Shown here: positions 17,160 through 25,267 of the stretch, one piece after another
Layout: every line of letters begins with the position of its first letter
How positions within the stretch are numbered: position 1 is the first letter of the stretch
Assembly: GCF_022410535.1 (NCBI RefSeq)
Contig: NZ_JAKNBL010000006.1
Span: forward strand, 62,001-126,000
Origin: Pelotomaculum terephthalicicum JT
GTDB lineage: Bacteria > Bacillota > Desulfotomaculia > Desulfotomaculales > Pelotomaculaceae
Direction: 5' to 3'
DNA length: 64,000 nucleotides
Notes under the pieces: model-generated
What the model was told of the DNA's origin: nothing
Databases searched by the model: none
What the model saw: only the letters and a program-made list of their open reading frames with translations
Made by a program: the position numbers and the translations under genes

Positions 17160-18086
17160 TTAATTATTGCCCTGCGCGAAGTATTTTTCCAAAATAGCTA
17201 TAGTTTCTTTGGCGCAGCGACCGGCGCCGATTCGACGAATGCATGAAGGATCCTCGCCCGGTCCGTTCAGACCTTGATTATTTGTAAAAAGGTAGGTATA
17301 GCCGGCCTCATTGAGCAATTTAACCAGGTCTTCGTTATAGGCGCCGTAAGGAAAGGCGAAATCCTTCGGCTCGCTCACGCCGGCCAGTTTTAAGGCCATG
17401 GTGTTTAGATTAATATCCTGCCAAACCCTGGCCCGGTATTCCGCTTCAGATTCCAAACGAAAATCTCTTTCCATCAAGCTGCGGGTTGTTAAATAAGCGC
17501 CTTCTTGATTATGTGCCCCCCGAATCAAACGGTGTCCGTCATAGCTGTGGCCGCCAATCTGCCACAGGCCTGAGCTTAACAACTCCTTCGCTTCTTCTAC
17601 ACTCAGGTGTTCGCGGCTTTTCTCCGGTCTCGGGTACCGGTCGAACCACTTTGTGACGGCAAACGACACAGCGGGGTAGTTGTAACGCTTTGTCAGCGGG
17701 AAAATCATACTGTAGACATCGCTGTACCCGTCATCGAATGTAAGTAAAACCGCCCGTTGGGGCACTTCAGCCTGTCCGTCGATAAATGCATGAAATTGTT
17801 CCAAGCTGATCGGATGGTAATCACTATCCTGCAGCGCCTGAAATGTTTCCTCCAGATCTTTCAGAGGCATCGTGTTCGGATTAGACGGTTCTTCACCAAC
17901 CGCGTGAAAAAATAATACCGCCACCCGCTGGTCTGCAGGCACGGACTGCTTTGCCTGCGCGCTGGCTTCGTGTGAAACGTCTGAGCCCGGCCAAGCGAAA
18001 TAGCATATAACCGTCACTAAGCAAAAAATAAATAATCTGGCTGCTGTAAAGATTGTCTGATTTTTTAATAATTTAATTGTTATCAT
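17160..18086 (-). CDS. Exported polysaccharide deacetylase family protein
   Basis: A 308-residue NodB-fold protein has an N-terminal hydrophobic signal or anchor (about residues 12-32). Catalytic motifs: VLLTFDDGYSDVYSM (Asp pair) and IGGHSYDGHRL (zinc His). DFAFPYGAYNEDLVKLLNEA is the C-terminal motif. The substrate is unknown; related proteins act on poly-GlcNAc or peptidoglycan outside the membrane. It lies 33 bases upstream of larB on the same strand. Confidence 0.88.
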   Translation of the reverse strand: MITIKLLKNQTIFTAARLFIFCLVTVICYFAWPGSDVSHEASAQAKQSVPADQRVAVLFFHAVGEEPSNPNTMPLKDLEETFQALQDSDYHPISLEQFHAFIDGQAEVPQRAVLLTFDDGYSDVYSMIFPLTKRYNYPAVSFAVTKWFDRYPRPEKSREHLSVEEAKELLSSGLWQIGGHSYDGHRLIRGAHNQEGAYLTTRSLMERDFRLESEAEYRARVWQDINLNTMALKLAGVSEPKDFAFPYGAYNEDLVKLLNEAGYTYLFTNNQGLNGPGEDPSCIRRIGAGRCAKETIAILEKYFAQGNN

Positions 18087-18111
18087 TAAGTATACCCCTA
18101 TCTCATGTATA

Positions 18112-18135
18112 ATACCAGGCTCATAGACCTGGTAT
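18112..18135. repeat. Inverted repeat
   Basis: ATACCAGG (18112-18119) and CCTGGTAT (18128-18135) form an 8-bp hairpin between the folate cyclo-ligase and deacetylase genes. It may be a weak terminator or an operator for the downstream deacetylase-larB pair; no U-tract is present. Confidence 0.5.
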
Positions 18136-18237
18136 ACTCGTTCATAACCTTAAATAATTCATATTTCGCCAAATAATTAAATAACCCTTTTCAAATTGTC
18201 ATTTTTTTTAGGCCAACCATTAATTGGTGCGATAAGC

Positions 18238-18822
18238 TCATTTCTCCCGCGGCAAAATTTTGATTAGCCTTTTTTCTGTAACCAGGTAGTGCATCGCTAT
18301 ATCATGAACGGCAGGATATACATATCGCCGCACTTGGATCTCGAAGGCCAGGGCGATAAAAACCGAGCGGGAACTAAGTTTGGCTAAAAAGCGGTCATAA
18401 TAACCGCCGCCGTAGCCTAAACGGTTGCCCCGGAGATCAAAAGCGACTCCAGGCACAAATACTAAATCAATATCGCCCGGTTCAACCGGCCGCAGGCAAT
18501 GCGGTTTAGGCTCCAGAATACCCCAGTTGCCGGGCTGGAGGTCGCCGGGGTAGTCCACAATTAAAGAAGGTATCAACACGCTGTCTTTTTTTTCGGTAGC
18601 AGGAACAACAACCCGCTTACCGTCATCCATAGACCGCGACACTAGGGTTCCTGTGCGCACTTCGTTGCGAAAATCCAAGTACATCATTACAGTTTTTGCC
18701 TGACAGTACTCTTTCATCGCCATTACTTTATTTATAATAAGCTTGCTGTTCTCTGTCACTTCAGCAGAGCTTAAAGCCATCCTCTCCTGGAGCACTGCTT
18801 TCCTTAACGCGCTTTTGGACAC
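18238..18822 (-). CDS. 5-formyltetrahydrofolate cyclo-ligase
   Basis: The 194-residue enzyme converts 5-formyl-THF to 5,10-methenyl-THF with ATP. The signature LGYGGGYYDRFLAKL and the region VFVPGVAFDLRGNRLGYGGG are present, along with the N-terminal SALRKAVLQERMALS. It follows the radical SAM-PDZ gene by 35 bases on the same strand. Confidence 0.93.
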   Translation of the reverse strand: MSKSALRKAVLQERMALSSAEVTENSKLIINKVMAMKEYCQAKTVMMYLDFRNEVRTGTLVSRSMDDGKRVVVPATEKKDSVLIPSLIVDYPGDLQPGNWGILEPKPHCLRPVEPGDIDLVFVPGVAFDLRGNRLGYGGGYYDRFLAKLSSRSVFIALAFEIQVRRYVYPAVHDIAMHYLVTEKRLIKILPREK

Positions 18823-18857
18823 TCCCCCACCCCGTCATGTTTTCTTTGCTAAAAGAC

Positions 18858-20210
18858 TTATAATATATCGATGACCGTGCCGTACTTTTCTCCTAAATCC
18901 ATATATGAAAGATCTGTAAGGTCCCTGCCCTGGTGGTCGAATGCCAATCCCGGCAAAAGAACCAGCTCCGGCTGCCATCCCGGATGCTCATTGAAGAAAT
19001 CCGCCAGGGCGATTTGAAAATCTTTTATAGTTAGCAGACCGGCTGCTTTAATTGAGCCTCCAAAAAACATGTTGCGCACTACTACTACCCGGATTTCCGC
19101 GGCTCCTTGATAAAATTGCTTCAGCGCCATATTAATCACCGGTCCGGCAAGTTCAGAAGTGAGGACAAGCGCCTTCGACACCCGCCGGCGTCGGATCACC
19201 CGGTTGATATCCTTTATTAGATCCGGGTCTATATCATAATCCATCACCAGACCGGAACGTTCACGCGAATTTTTATCTAACCGGACATATTTCTGTTCAT
19301 CTCCTCTTTTTATTTTTAGCACCGGTGAAGCTGTTTTATAAATTTCATTAAATGCCTGCACGCGGGTTAAAGGTCTAACTTTGTTTACAGAAACAATTAA
19401 ATCGCCCGGTCTAATATCTGCCCGCCCGGCGGGTGTACCGTCGATTACTCCGGCGATACGCGGCTCCAGATCTTGGATTGCCGGGGGTTCGCAGATTAAG
19501 GGAGTGGATAATTCTTTCCTCAGCCGTGTTACCAATAAACGCAATTCAGGCAAAACAGAAGGCCCAAACTGTAAAGCAGCAGGCGCCAGCCTGGAATAAC
19601 CGGGCAGCAATATTCTAATGGTTTGAGCGCCGCATTCGGATAGATATTTTATTGTTTTGCAGACATCCTGCCACCCGACCAAATGAGGCATGGCCACAAC
19701 ACTGCCATGAAAAGGAACTTTGTGTTCTTGCAACAAAATCGGGCATTTTATTGAGCTGAGAGCATTTTTATCACCCATTAATAACGCACGGCCTGCTTCA
19801 GTGGCGCTGTTCAAAGAAAGGTTGATCACAACTTTGCCCAGTGTTTTCAACATCTTTACCATACTCTCATCCAGCAGACTGCCGTTGGTAGTGATCTGTA
19901 TTGTCGTACCGGTAAACCTGTCACGGACCAGTTGCAGAATATCTTCTATGCCTGGATGGGTAAATGGTTCTCCTTCAATAATCCTGGTAACCGATTCGCC
20001 GATTACCACCGGATAGGCCCGATCCATAAATGATAGTGTTCTTGCGACCTCCGCCGCGCTGCGGGGCGCGATCCGGTAGACTCTCACACATGATGGGTTT
20101 TGGCTGTGTGAGCAAAATATACAGCGCATATTGCACATTGATGTTAGAGGTAAAATATTGCCGTTTACAGCTCCATGCAATATATAATTTTCAACTTGGT
20201 TTTCATTCAT
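18858..20210 (-). CDS. Radical SAM protein with internal PDZ domain and DUF512-like C-terminus
   Basis: Domain order by reading: radical SAM (residues about 20-240; CNMRCIFCSHSQ gives CxxxCxxC, and ITTNGSLLD follows), PDZ (about 245-325; GVIDGTPAGRADIRPGDLIV), then a C-terminal domain (about 330-450; VVRNMFFGGSIKAAGLLTIK). That last piece resembles the VIKNHFFGEQITVAGLVTGQ of the DUF512 protein at 56.1 kb, where PDZ precedes the SAM domain. The two are thus rearranged relatives. Substrate unknown. The start ATG 20210 lies in the first 10 residues of other family-like proteins and is accepted. Confidence 0.85.
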   Translation of the reverse strand: MNENQVENYILHGAVNGNILPLTSMCNMRCIFCSHSQNPSCVRVYRIAPRSAAEVARTLSFMDRAYPVVIGESVTRIIEGEPFTHPGIEDILQLVRDRFTGTTIQITTNGSLLDESMVKMLKTLGKVVINLSLNSATEAGRALLMGDKNALSSIKCPILLQEHKVPFHGSVVAMPHLVGWQDVCKTIKYLSECGAQTIRILLPGYSRLAPAALQFGPSVLPELRLLVTRLRKELSTPLICEPPAIQDLEPRIAGVIDGTPAGRADIRPGDLIVSVNKVRPLTRVQAFNEIYKTASPVLKIKRGDEQKYVRLDKNSRERSGLVMDYDIDPDLIKDINRVIRRRRVSKALVLTSELAGPVINMALKQFYQGAAEIRVVVVRNMFFGGSIKAAGLLTIKDFQIALADFFNEHPGWQPELVLLPGLAFDHQGRDLTDLSYMDLGEKYGTVIDIL

Positions 20211-20265
20211 ATCTCAAACTGATTTCCCACAGGGCAACCCCTTTATTTATAAGTTATTAACAGAC

Positions 20266-20283
20266 TTATGCACATTATCCACA
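20266..20283. promoter_or_regulatory. Two adjacent DnaA boxes
   Basis: TTATGCACA (20266-20274) and TTATCCACA (20275-20283) abut each other and both fit the DnaA consensus TTATNCACA. A third, weaker match, TTTCCCACA, lies at 20223-20231. They sit in the AT-rich 148-base gap between tsaD and the radical SAM gene, upstream of the latter. Confidence 0.6.
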
Positions 20284-20358
20284 GCATTATTAATTAACAT
20301 AACTATTTTCCTGGCAAAATATATAACAAAAATACATAATAGCAAAATTATTAATCTA

Positions 20359-21408
20359 TTACATGATTTTACCTCTGAAATTACCTTCGTACCTTTCCTC
20401 GCCAAGTTTTAAATCAGGAACTGCGTTTAAAGTCAAAGGGGCGAAAGCACTTCTTAGATATTTATAATAGGCCGCCGCGGCAATCATTGCCGCGTTGTCG
20501 GTACACAGCACCGGCGGCGGACAGATTACCCGGCGGTTTATTTTAGCGGCCTTACCGGTCAAATCCGTCCGCAGCAGGGTATTCGCGGCCACTCCTCCGG
20601 CCAGAAGAACAGTGGACACTCCTGCTTTTTGGGCTGCATCCAATGTTTTATCAATTAATACATCTGTCACCGCCTTTTGAAAACCGGCAGCCAGATCCGC
20701 TCTATTCACCTCTTCACCGTTTTGCTCCTCCCGGTGTATATAGTTAATTACCGCTGACTTCAAACCGCTAAAGCTGAAATCAAAACTACCTTCTTCCAAA
20801 TAGGCTTTGGGGAAAGCAATCGCGTCGGGCTTACCTCCCCTGGCCAGGCGGTCAATTAAAGGTCCCCCCGGATAACCGAGTCCCAAAGCTCGCGCTACCT
20901 TGTCGAATGCCTCACCCGCCGCGTCATCCCGTGTCCTTCCTGCAACTTGATAATAACCATGTTTCTTAATCATTACCAAGTCGGTATGACCTCCTGAAAC
21001 AACCAAGCAGATCAGGGGAAAAGCAATATTGGGCTCGGACAGAAAGTTTGCATAAATATGTCCTTCGATATGATTAATGCCAATCAAAGGCAGATCCAGC
21101 CCGTAAGCGATGGCTTTTGCGGCCGACACTCCTACAAGAAGCGCGCCAACCAGACCTGGTCCATATGTTACCGCAACTGCATCCAGTTCCTTGAAGCCAA
21201 GTCCGGCCACTGACAACGCTTCAGAGATCACGTGGTTAATCAGTTCCAGGTGTTTACGGGAAGCCTCTTCAGGTACCACTCCGCCAAACTTACCGTGCAC
21301 ATCCACCTGAGATGAAATTATATTCGACAGTATCTTTGTACCGTCAACTACCACCGCCGCCGATGTATCATCGCAAGATGTTTCTAAAGCAAGGATCACA
21401 ACACTCAA
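20359..21408 (-). CDS. tsaD: tRNA threonylcarbamoyladenosine transferase TsaD
   Basis: The protein transfers threonylcarbamoyl to A37 of ANN-decoding tRNAs. Motifs: LALETSCDDTSAAVV, the iron-binding HxxxH in INHIEGHIYANFL, VSGGHTDLV, and LLAGGVAANTLLR. The frame is open to 21489, but the family N-terminus (ILALETSCDD) and SD AAAGAGGGTG point to the TTG at 21408 (350 residues). tsaB, tsaE and rimI are not adjacent. Confidence 0.96.
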   Translation of the reverse strand: MSVVILALETSCDDTSAAVVVDGTKILSNIISSQVDVHGKFGGVVPEEASRKHLELINHVISEALSVAGLGFKELDAVAVTYGPGLVGALLVGVSAAKAIAYGLDLPLIGINHIEGHIYANFLSEPNIAFPLICLVVSGGHTDLVMIKKHGYYQVAGRTRDDAAGEAFDKVARALGLGYPGGPLIDRLARGGKPDAIAFPKAYLEEGSFDFSFSGLKSAVINYIHREEQNGEEVNRADLAAGFQKAVTDVLIDKTLDAAQKAGVSTVLLAGGVAANTLLRTDLTGKAAKINRRVICPPPVLCTDNAAMIAAAAYYKYLRSAFAPLTLNAVPDLKLGEERYEGNFRGKIM

Positions 21409-21540
21409 AAGAACACCCTCTTTACGACATAACTTACTTGCTGGAACGGCTAAGCTTTTATTAACCTTAACTGCTTGCCGGAAAATCATGCATTTTTTTA
21501 ATAATTATATCATAAAAAAAGCGGAGCATTTTTCCAGACA

Positions 21541-21571
21541 ATAAAGAAAACCGCCTGTTTTTACTAGGCGG
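21541..21571 (-). terminator. Terminator after the hydrolase gene
   Basis: On the minus strand CCGCCT (21571-21566) pairs with AGGCGG (21556-21551) and is followed by TTTTCTTT. It lies 25 bases after the hydrolase stop codon. Confidence 0.8.
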
Positions 21572-21596
21572 CGTATCTCATCCGTGTCGCATATAA

Positions 21597-22358
21597 TTAG
21601 CTCCATCCCTTTACTACTTCAGACGCAATCGCCTGCAAGCCTTCCTCCCTGTGGAAATACTCCTGGTGGCCTTTTATCGGATTAAAGGGATTTATTATAA
21701 AATCAATATTTCTGTCAAGACCCGGAAGTATTTTCGGCACCATTTGCGGCCAAGCTATATCCATAACTCCGGCGATATTGGTAAAGCGTCCAACTGCCGG
21801 TCTTGATTCTAGATCAACGTGTCTTGCCACTCCCTGTTTAAACCAGAAAAGCGGGCTGCCAAGCAGCAGCAGATGGCTTACCTGCCGCGCGGTAGCCGGA
21901 TTCTCCACGAGGGCGCAAAAACTGACAATCGAACCCAAGCTGTAGCCGACTAAGTGCACAGGCTCATTACTTTGGTCAATTGCCTCGTATAGACGTTTAT
22001 TAACTTCCTGATAAGTTTTATCCCAGTACAAATAAGCGAAAATATCTCCGAAATTGTCTACGATTGAGTCTGAAAGCTTACGGATTGCGCCTGTCTCTTT
22101 GGCGTAAGGCGAGCGAAGTGAACCTAGTTCTTCTTCCGCTCGCTTTTTTAAACCCATTATTTGAATTTGCAGCACGCCTTCGGTTTGCCCCTTACCATAT
22201 TTGGGGCCGGGAACAAGATCATAGTAATAAACTCCGCCAAACTGCTCATCCTTTAATGCCAGGCTCTGTTTCGCCAGTTCATTCTGAAGAGGAACCGCCC
22301 AATCCTTCCAATAATCTCTATCGCTGCTGAAGCCCATGCCGTGTACAAATAATATCAT
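21597..22358 (-). CDS. Alpha/beta hydrolase-like protein
   Basis: The 253-residue protein begins with FVHGMGFSSDRDYW, an oxyanion-hole His-Gly type motif, and carries the nucleophile elbow GYSLGS (VHLVGYSLGSIVSF). HLLLLGSPLFWF follows, as in lipase or esterase-like hydrolases. The catalytic His could be in GHQEYFHREEG. No signal peptide is seen, so it is probably cytosolic. Substrate unknown; the gene is single and ends in its own terminator. Confidence 0.75.
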   Translation of the reverse strand: MILFVHGMGFSSDRDYWKDWAVPLQNELAKQSLALKDEQFGGVYYYDLVPGPKYGKGQTEGVLQIQIMGLKKRAEEELGSLRSPYAKETGAIRKLSDSIVDNFGDIFAYLYWDKTYQEVNKRLYEAIDQSNEPVHLVGYSLGSIVSFCALVENPATARQVSHLLLLGSPLFWFKQGVARHVDLESRPAVGRFTNIAGVMDIAWPQMVPKILPGLDRNIDFIINPFNPIKGHQEYFHREEGLQAIASEVVKGWS

Positions 22359-22455
22359 CCCAATATCCTTACCCCCGTATATAAATTTAATACATTATAT
22401 TCCGGGGATTACCATACAGCTACGTTCAACAGGCGATAAATACGTTTACCCAATA

Positions 22456-22626
22456 TCAATCAAATAAAGTTATTGTATCTCTGTTGCTCGCCACAAATTC
22501 CACTTTCGTACAGCCGCACTGTCTGCATATGACAGTAAGCACATCACACAAGTCAATTTGTGACACGTAGACATCGAAGCCTCCCTGGTCGTCATCATTT
22601 CCGCAATCACATTGGAACCGGATCAT
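22456..22626 (-). CDS. 56-residue zinc-ribbon-like mini-protein
   Basis: ATG 22626, preceded by GGGACGGTG, opens a 56-codon frame ending in TGA: MIRFQCDCGNDDDQGGFDVY at the start, then ICRQCGCTKVEF. The C-x-C...C-x-x-C-x-C arrangement around a short acidic loop is typical of a small rubredoxin- or zinc-ribbon-type metal site. It fills the gap between the hydrolase and rhomboid genes. Function unknown. Confidence 0.65.
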   Translation of the reverse strand: MIRFQCDCGNDDDQGGFDVYVSQIDLCDVLTVICRQCGCTKVEFVASNRDTITLFD

Positions 22627-22731
22627 GAATAATCACCGTCCCTTAATATGCAGCTTATATAAAACCATTGATTTTAATCAATATATTTCTAGACGCTGAT
22701 CAGCAATTCCTTTTAACAATAAATAGCACGT

Positions 22732-22786
22732 AATAAACAAGCAGGAAACCCTCCAAAAATCAGAGTAGTTTTCTTGCTTGTTTATT
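22732..22786 (-). terminator. Long inverted repeat after the rhomboid gene
   Basis: AATAAACAAGCAGGAAA (22732-22748) pairs with TTTTCTTGCTTGTTTATT (22769-22786), giving about 16 bp with one mismatch. It lies 30 bases after the rhomboid stop. No long U-tract follows, but A/T flanks make it a plausible terminator. Confidence 0.5.
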
Positions 22787-22818
22787 GCTGAAGCATAACA
22801 CCGCTGGGTTATTTGTTC

Positions 22819-23493
22819 CTAATAATTAACATAATCCCTATCTTTACTCCGGGAAAAAAGCTTTACAAGCAGTATTCCGGCAATAAACCCGCCGATATGC
22901 GCCCAGAAAGCGACACCCTGGGCGGTCTGATCCGTTAAGCCGGCAACGCCGCTGAGGATTTGCAGGACGAACCAAAGTCCCAGAAATATTACCGCCGGGA
23001 TAGGTATGATTTGAATAAATATAAACAGAAAGACTAAGGTAAGCACTTTAGCCCGCGGATATAGAATCAAATAAGCCCCAAGAATTCCCGCGATCGCCCC
23101 GCTGGCGCCAATCAATGGCGAATTCGAAAACGGGTAGTAAAAAATGTGGGCTATGGTGGCAATATAACCTGTCAAAAGGTAAAACACCAGGTAACGGAAA
23201 TGTCCCATGCGATCTTCAACATTATCCCCGAAAATCCATAAATAGAGCATGTTGCTCAATACATGAAACCAACCTCCATGTAAAAACATGGCCGTAGTAA
23301 GCCTCACCAATTGATCTGCGGTCATACCTACAGATGAAAGCTGGATCGGGATTACCGCATGAGAAAAAATAAACTCGTCCAAATACCTTCCCAAATATAC
23401 TTCATACCCGAATACTGCCAGATTAATAATAATCAATAGCATATTTACTATCGGGAAACCCCGGGAGGGTATATTATCTTTTAAAGGAATCGT
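22819..23493 (-). CDS. Rhomboid family intramembrane serine protease, possibly started at ACG
   Basis: The polytopic protein has the rhomboid catalytic motif GASGAIAGILGAYL (Ser) and the C-terminal WAHIGGFIAG (His), plus FLHGGWFHVLSNML and the loop WIFGDNVEDRMGHF. It cleaves transmembrane substrates within the membrane. The first ATG (23442) would remove the conserved N-terminus. Seventeen codons upstream the frame reads ACG-ATT-CCT-TTA-AAA-GAT-AAT, matching the family start M-I-P-L-K-D-N with ACG in the Met position, and SD AGGAGGAA is seven bases before it. Start is given at the ACG (225 codons including stop). Confidence 0.85.
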   Translation of the reverse strand, partial: TIPLKDNIPSRGFPIVNMLLIIINLAVFGYEVYLGRYLDEFIFSHAVIPIQLSSVGMTADQLVRLTTAMFLHGGWFHVLSNMLYLWIFGDNVEDRMGHFRYLVFYLLTGYIATIAHIFYYPFSNSPLIGASGAIAGILGAYLILYPRAKVLTLVFLFIFIQIIPIPAVIFLGLWFVLQILSGVAGLTDQTAQGVAFWAHIGGFIAGILLVKLFSRSKDRDYVNY

Positions 23494-23717
23494 GGCCAGT
23501 TTCCTCCTTATATTCAGGTACTAGGAATTCAGCAGTCGTAAATACAGAATATTTCCAGATGATAAATCTTTTCTCATTCTGTCTCCTGACTCCTTTTATT
23601 TATTGTATGACTATTTACCAATTTTCGTTTTAGCAATTTTTTTTTATTTTTTCCGTATTAAACGCAGATTAAAGTAGGTGAATATTGGTTAATAATTTTT
23701 TTAAGAGAAAAGCAGGA
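23494..23717. other. AT-rich spacer upstream of the rhomboid gene
   Basis: The stretch holds the rhomboid Shine-Dalgarno (23501-23508) and T-rich sequence around 23630-23700. No open frame or convincing hairpin was found. Confidence 0.5.
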
Positions 23718-23867
23718 TTAGGAAATGTGCTTATCTTCGATAAGGTGGACTTTGTCCGGGCTGAAACGAATCCATACATCACTGCCGATGGTTAGTTTGC
23801 CATGCAAGGCCTGGTCATGGCTTATGGCAGCGGTTAATGGCATCCCGCAATCCACTACTGCTAATGC
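23718..23867 (-). pseudogene. TOBE-domain fragment of a molybdate/tungstate-type ABC ATPase
   Basis: Fifty codons in one frame read ALAVVDCGMPLTAAISHDQA, then LTIGSDVWIRFSPDKVHLIE and TAA at 23718. This is the C-terminal TOBE ligand-binding module found in ModC-like ABC ATPases. No upstream remainder exists: the next gene, a GGDEF protein, overlaps its first codons. A deletion has fused the fragment to the end of the chemosensory operon. Confidence 0.7.
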
Positions 23868-25219
23868 CTCTTATCACGTTTCTGCTCATACATCGATTTA
23901 TCAGCCTCGACTAACATTTGCTCAATAGTGTAGTTTGATTCCGGATCATAATGCGTTATCCCAACACTGATTGACAGCTTGTAGTAATTTTTATGAGCGT
24001 TGCGGACATCCAGCTTCTCACGCAGACGTGCTATCAGCGCTTCAGCGCTGGACACAGGTACTTCGAGCATAAGAATAGCAAACTCATCTCCACCTATGCG
24101 ACCAATGATGTCAGAATCCCGGAAAGTGTTTTTTAAAATATTGGCGGTCTCGATTAACGCGCGGTCACCTTCGTGATGGCCTAAATTATCATTGATCCAC
24201 TTCAGGTTATCCAAATCTCCATATAGCAGCAATACTTCCCTTTTTGTGCGGCTGGCTAATGCCAACTGCTGTTGGGCAAGGGTTAAAAATCCACGCCTGT
24301 TGCATAGGCCGGTAAGTTCATCGGTAAGGGACATACTGATCAATTTTTCTCTTAACTGCACATTATCAGTAACATCCCGCAGTGTTGCAATGAGGGCGCT
24401 GTTGCCTTCCCAATTCGTATCAGCCACACGCACCTCAGCGATAAGCTCAACTCCATCCTTGCGGGTGATGTTAACCTCTTTTGTTTCACCAGCCATAACA
24501 GGAAAATCAAACAATTCACCCAGCAGTTCTTCCTTATTGCGGCCCAGAAGAATTTCCGCAGCCGGATTGAGATAACGAATCACTCCTTCAGTATCCACGA
24601 CAACCATGGCGTCGGCATTCCTCTCGAGGAGCGCGCGGTAATCAGCTTCCAGAATCTTTATGGTTTCAAGCGCCTTTGTCAATTCTTTGTTTGATTGCTC
24701 AAGTTCAATGTTTTTTTGAACGGCATTTTCAAATGTGGAAAGAAGCAAGTCCAAAATCTGGATACGTTCTGAGTTAAGATAATGCTTTTGGCCAGCGAAA
24801 AAAACCTCGATGCCCATTTCCGCCGCAATCCCGTTTTTTCTCAGTTCCATGTTTGCCAGGATGTGGCGGATGCGGGAGAGAAGAAATTGCTCGTTGTAAG
24901 GCTTAATAATAAAGTTGCTTGTGCCGCACTTTAGCCCGTTGATAACATCAACAGGTTCCGACAATGATGTCAAAAGTATAACTGGAATGTCCTTAAATCT
25001 TTCATCAGACTTGATCTGCCGGCAGAGTTCATAACCATCCATTTCCGGCATGACCACATCACTGATCACTATTGTCGGTTTTCTTTTCTTAATATTTTCA
25101 ATAGCTTCTAAACCATTATACGATACTGTTACATGATAGTCGTACTGTTCAAGGGTATATCTCAGTTGCTCTGCCTGGGTCAGACTGTCTTCCACAATCA
25201 GAATATCGATGTCGTTCAT
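23861..25219 (-). CDS. Response regulator with PAS and GGDEF domains (diguanylate cyclase, WspR-like output)
   Basis: Order: receiver domain (residues 5-120; VEDS, ISDVVMPEMDGYE with the phospho-Asp, and a K in IIKPYN), linker helices, PAS (about 205-305; NADAMVVVDTEGVIRYLNPA), GGDEF (about 310-450). The active site GGDEFAIL is intact, and the inhibitory I-site RxxD (RDSD) lies just before it, so c-di-GMP synthesis with product feedback is expected. Start ATG 25219 follows SD GGGAGGG; an upstream GTG/ATG at 25246 is less likely. It is the last gene of the chemosensory operon, 48 bases after the CheA hybrid. Confidence 0.93.
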   Translation of the reverse strand: MNDIDILIVEDSLTQAEQLRYTLEQYDYHVTVSYNGLEAIENIKKRKPTIVISDVVMPEMDGYELCRQIKSDERFKDIPVILLTSLSEPVDVINGLKCGTSNFIIKPYNEQFLLSRIRHILANMELRKNGIAAEMGIEVFFAGQKHYLNSERIQILDLLLSTFENAVQKNIELEQSNKELTKALETIKILEADYRALLERNADAMVVVDTEGVIRYLNPAAEILLGRNKEELLGELFDFPVMAGETKEVNITRKDGVELIAEVRVADTNWEGNSALIATLRDVTDNVQLREKLISMSLTDELTGLCNRRGFLTLAQQQLALASRTKREVLLLYGDLDNLKWINDNLGHHEGDRALIETANILKNTFRDSDIIGRIGGDEFAILMLEVPVSSAEALIARLREKLDVRNAHKNYYKLSISVGITHYDPESNYTIEQMLVEADKSMYEQKRDKRH

Positions 25220-25267
25220 ACCATTCCCTCCCAGATGACAAAACAAAAAGGATAGTATCTCAACTAG

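Noticed and set aside
20266-20283. Replication origin at the DnaA boxes
   Set aside because: Only two boxes are found and there are no dnaA, dnaN or rpmH neighbours.
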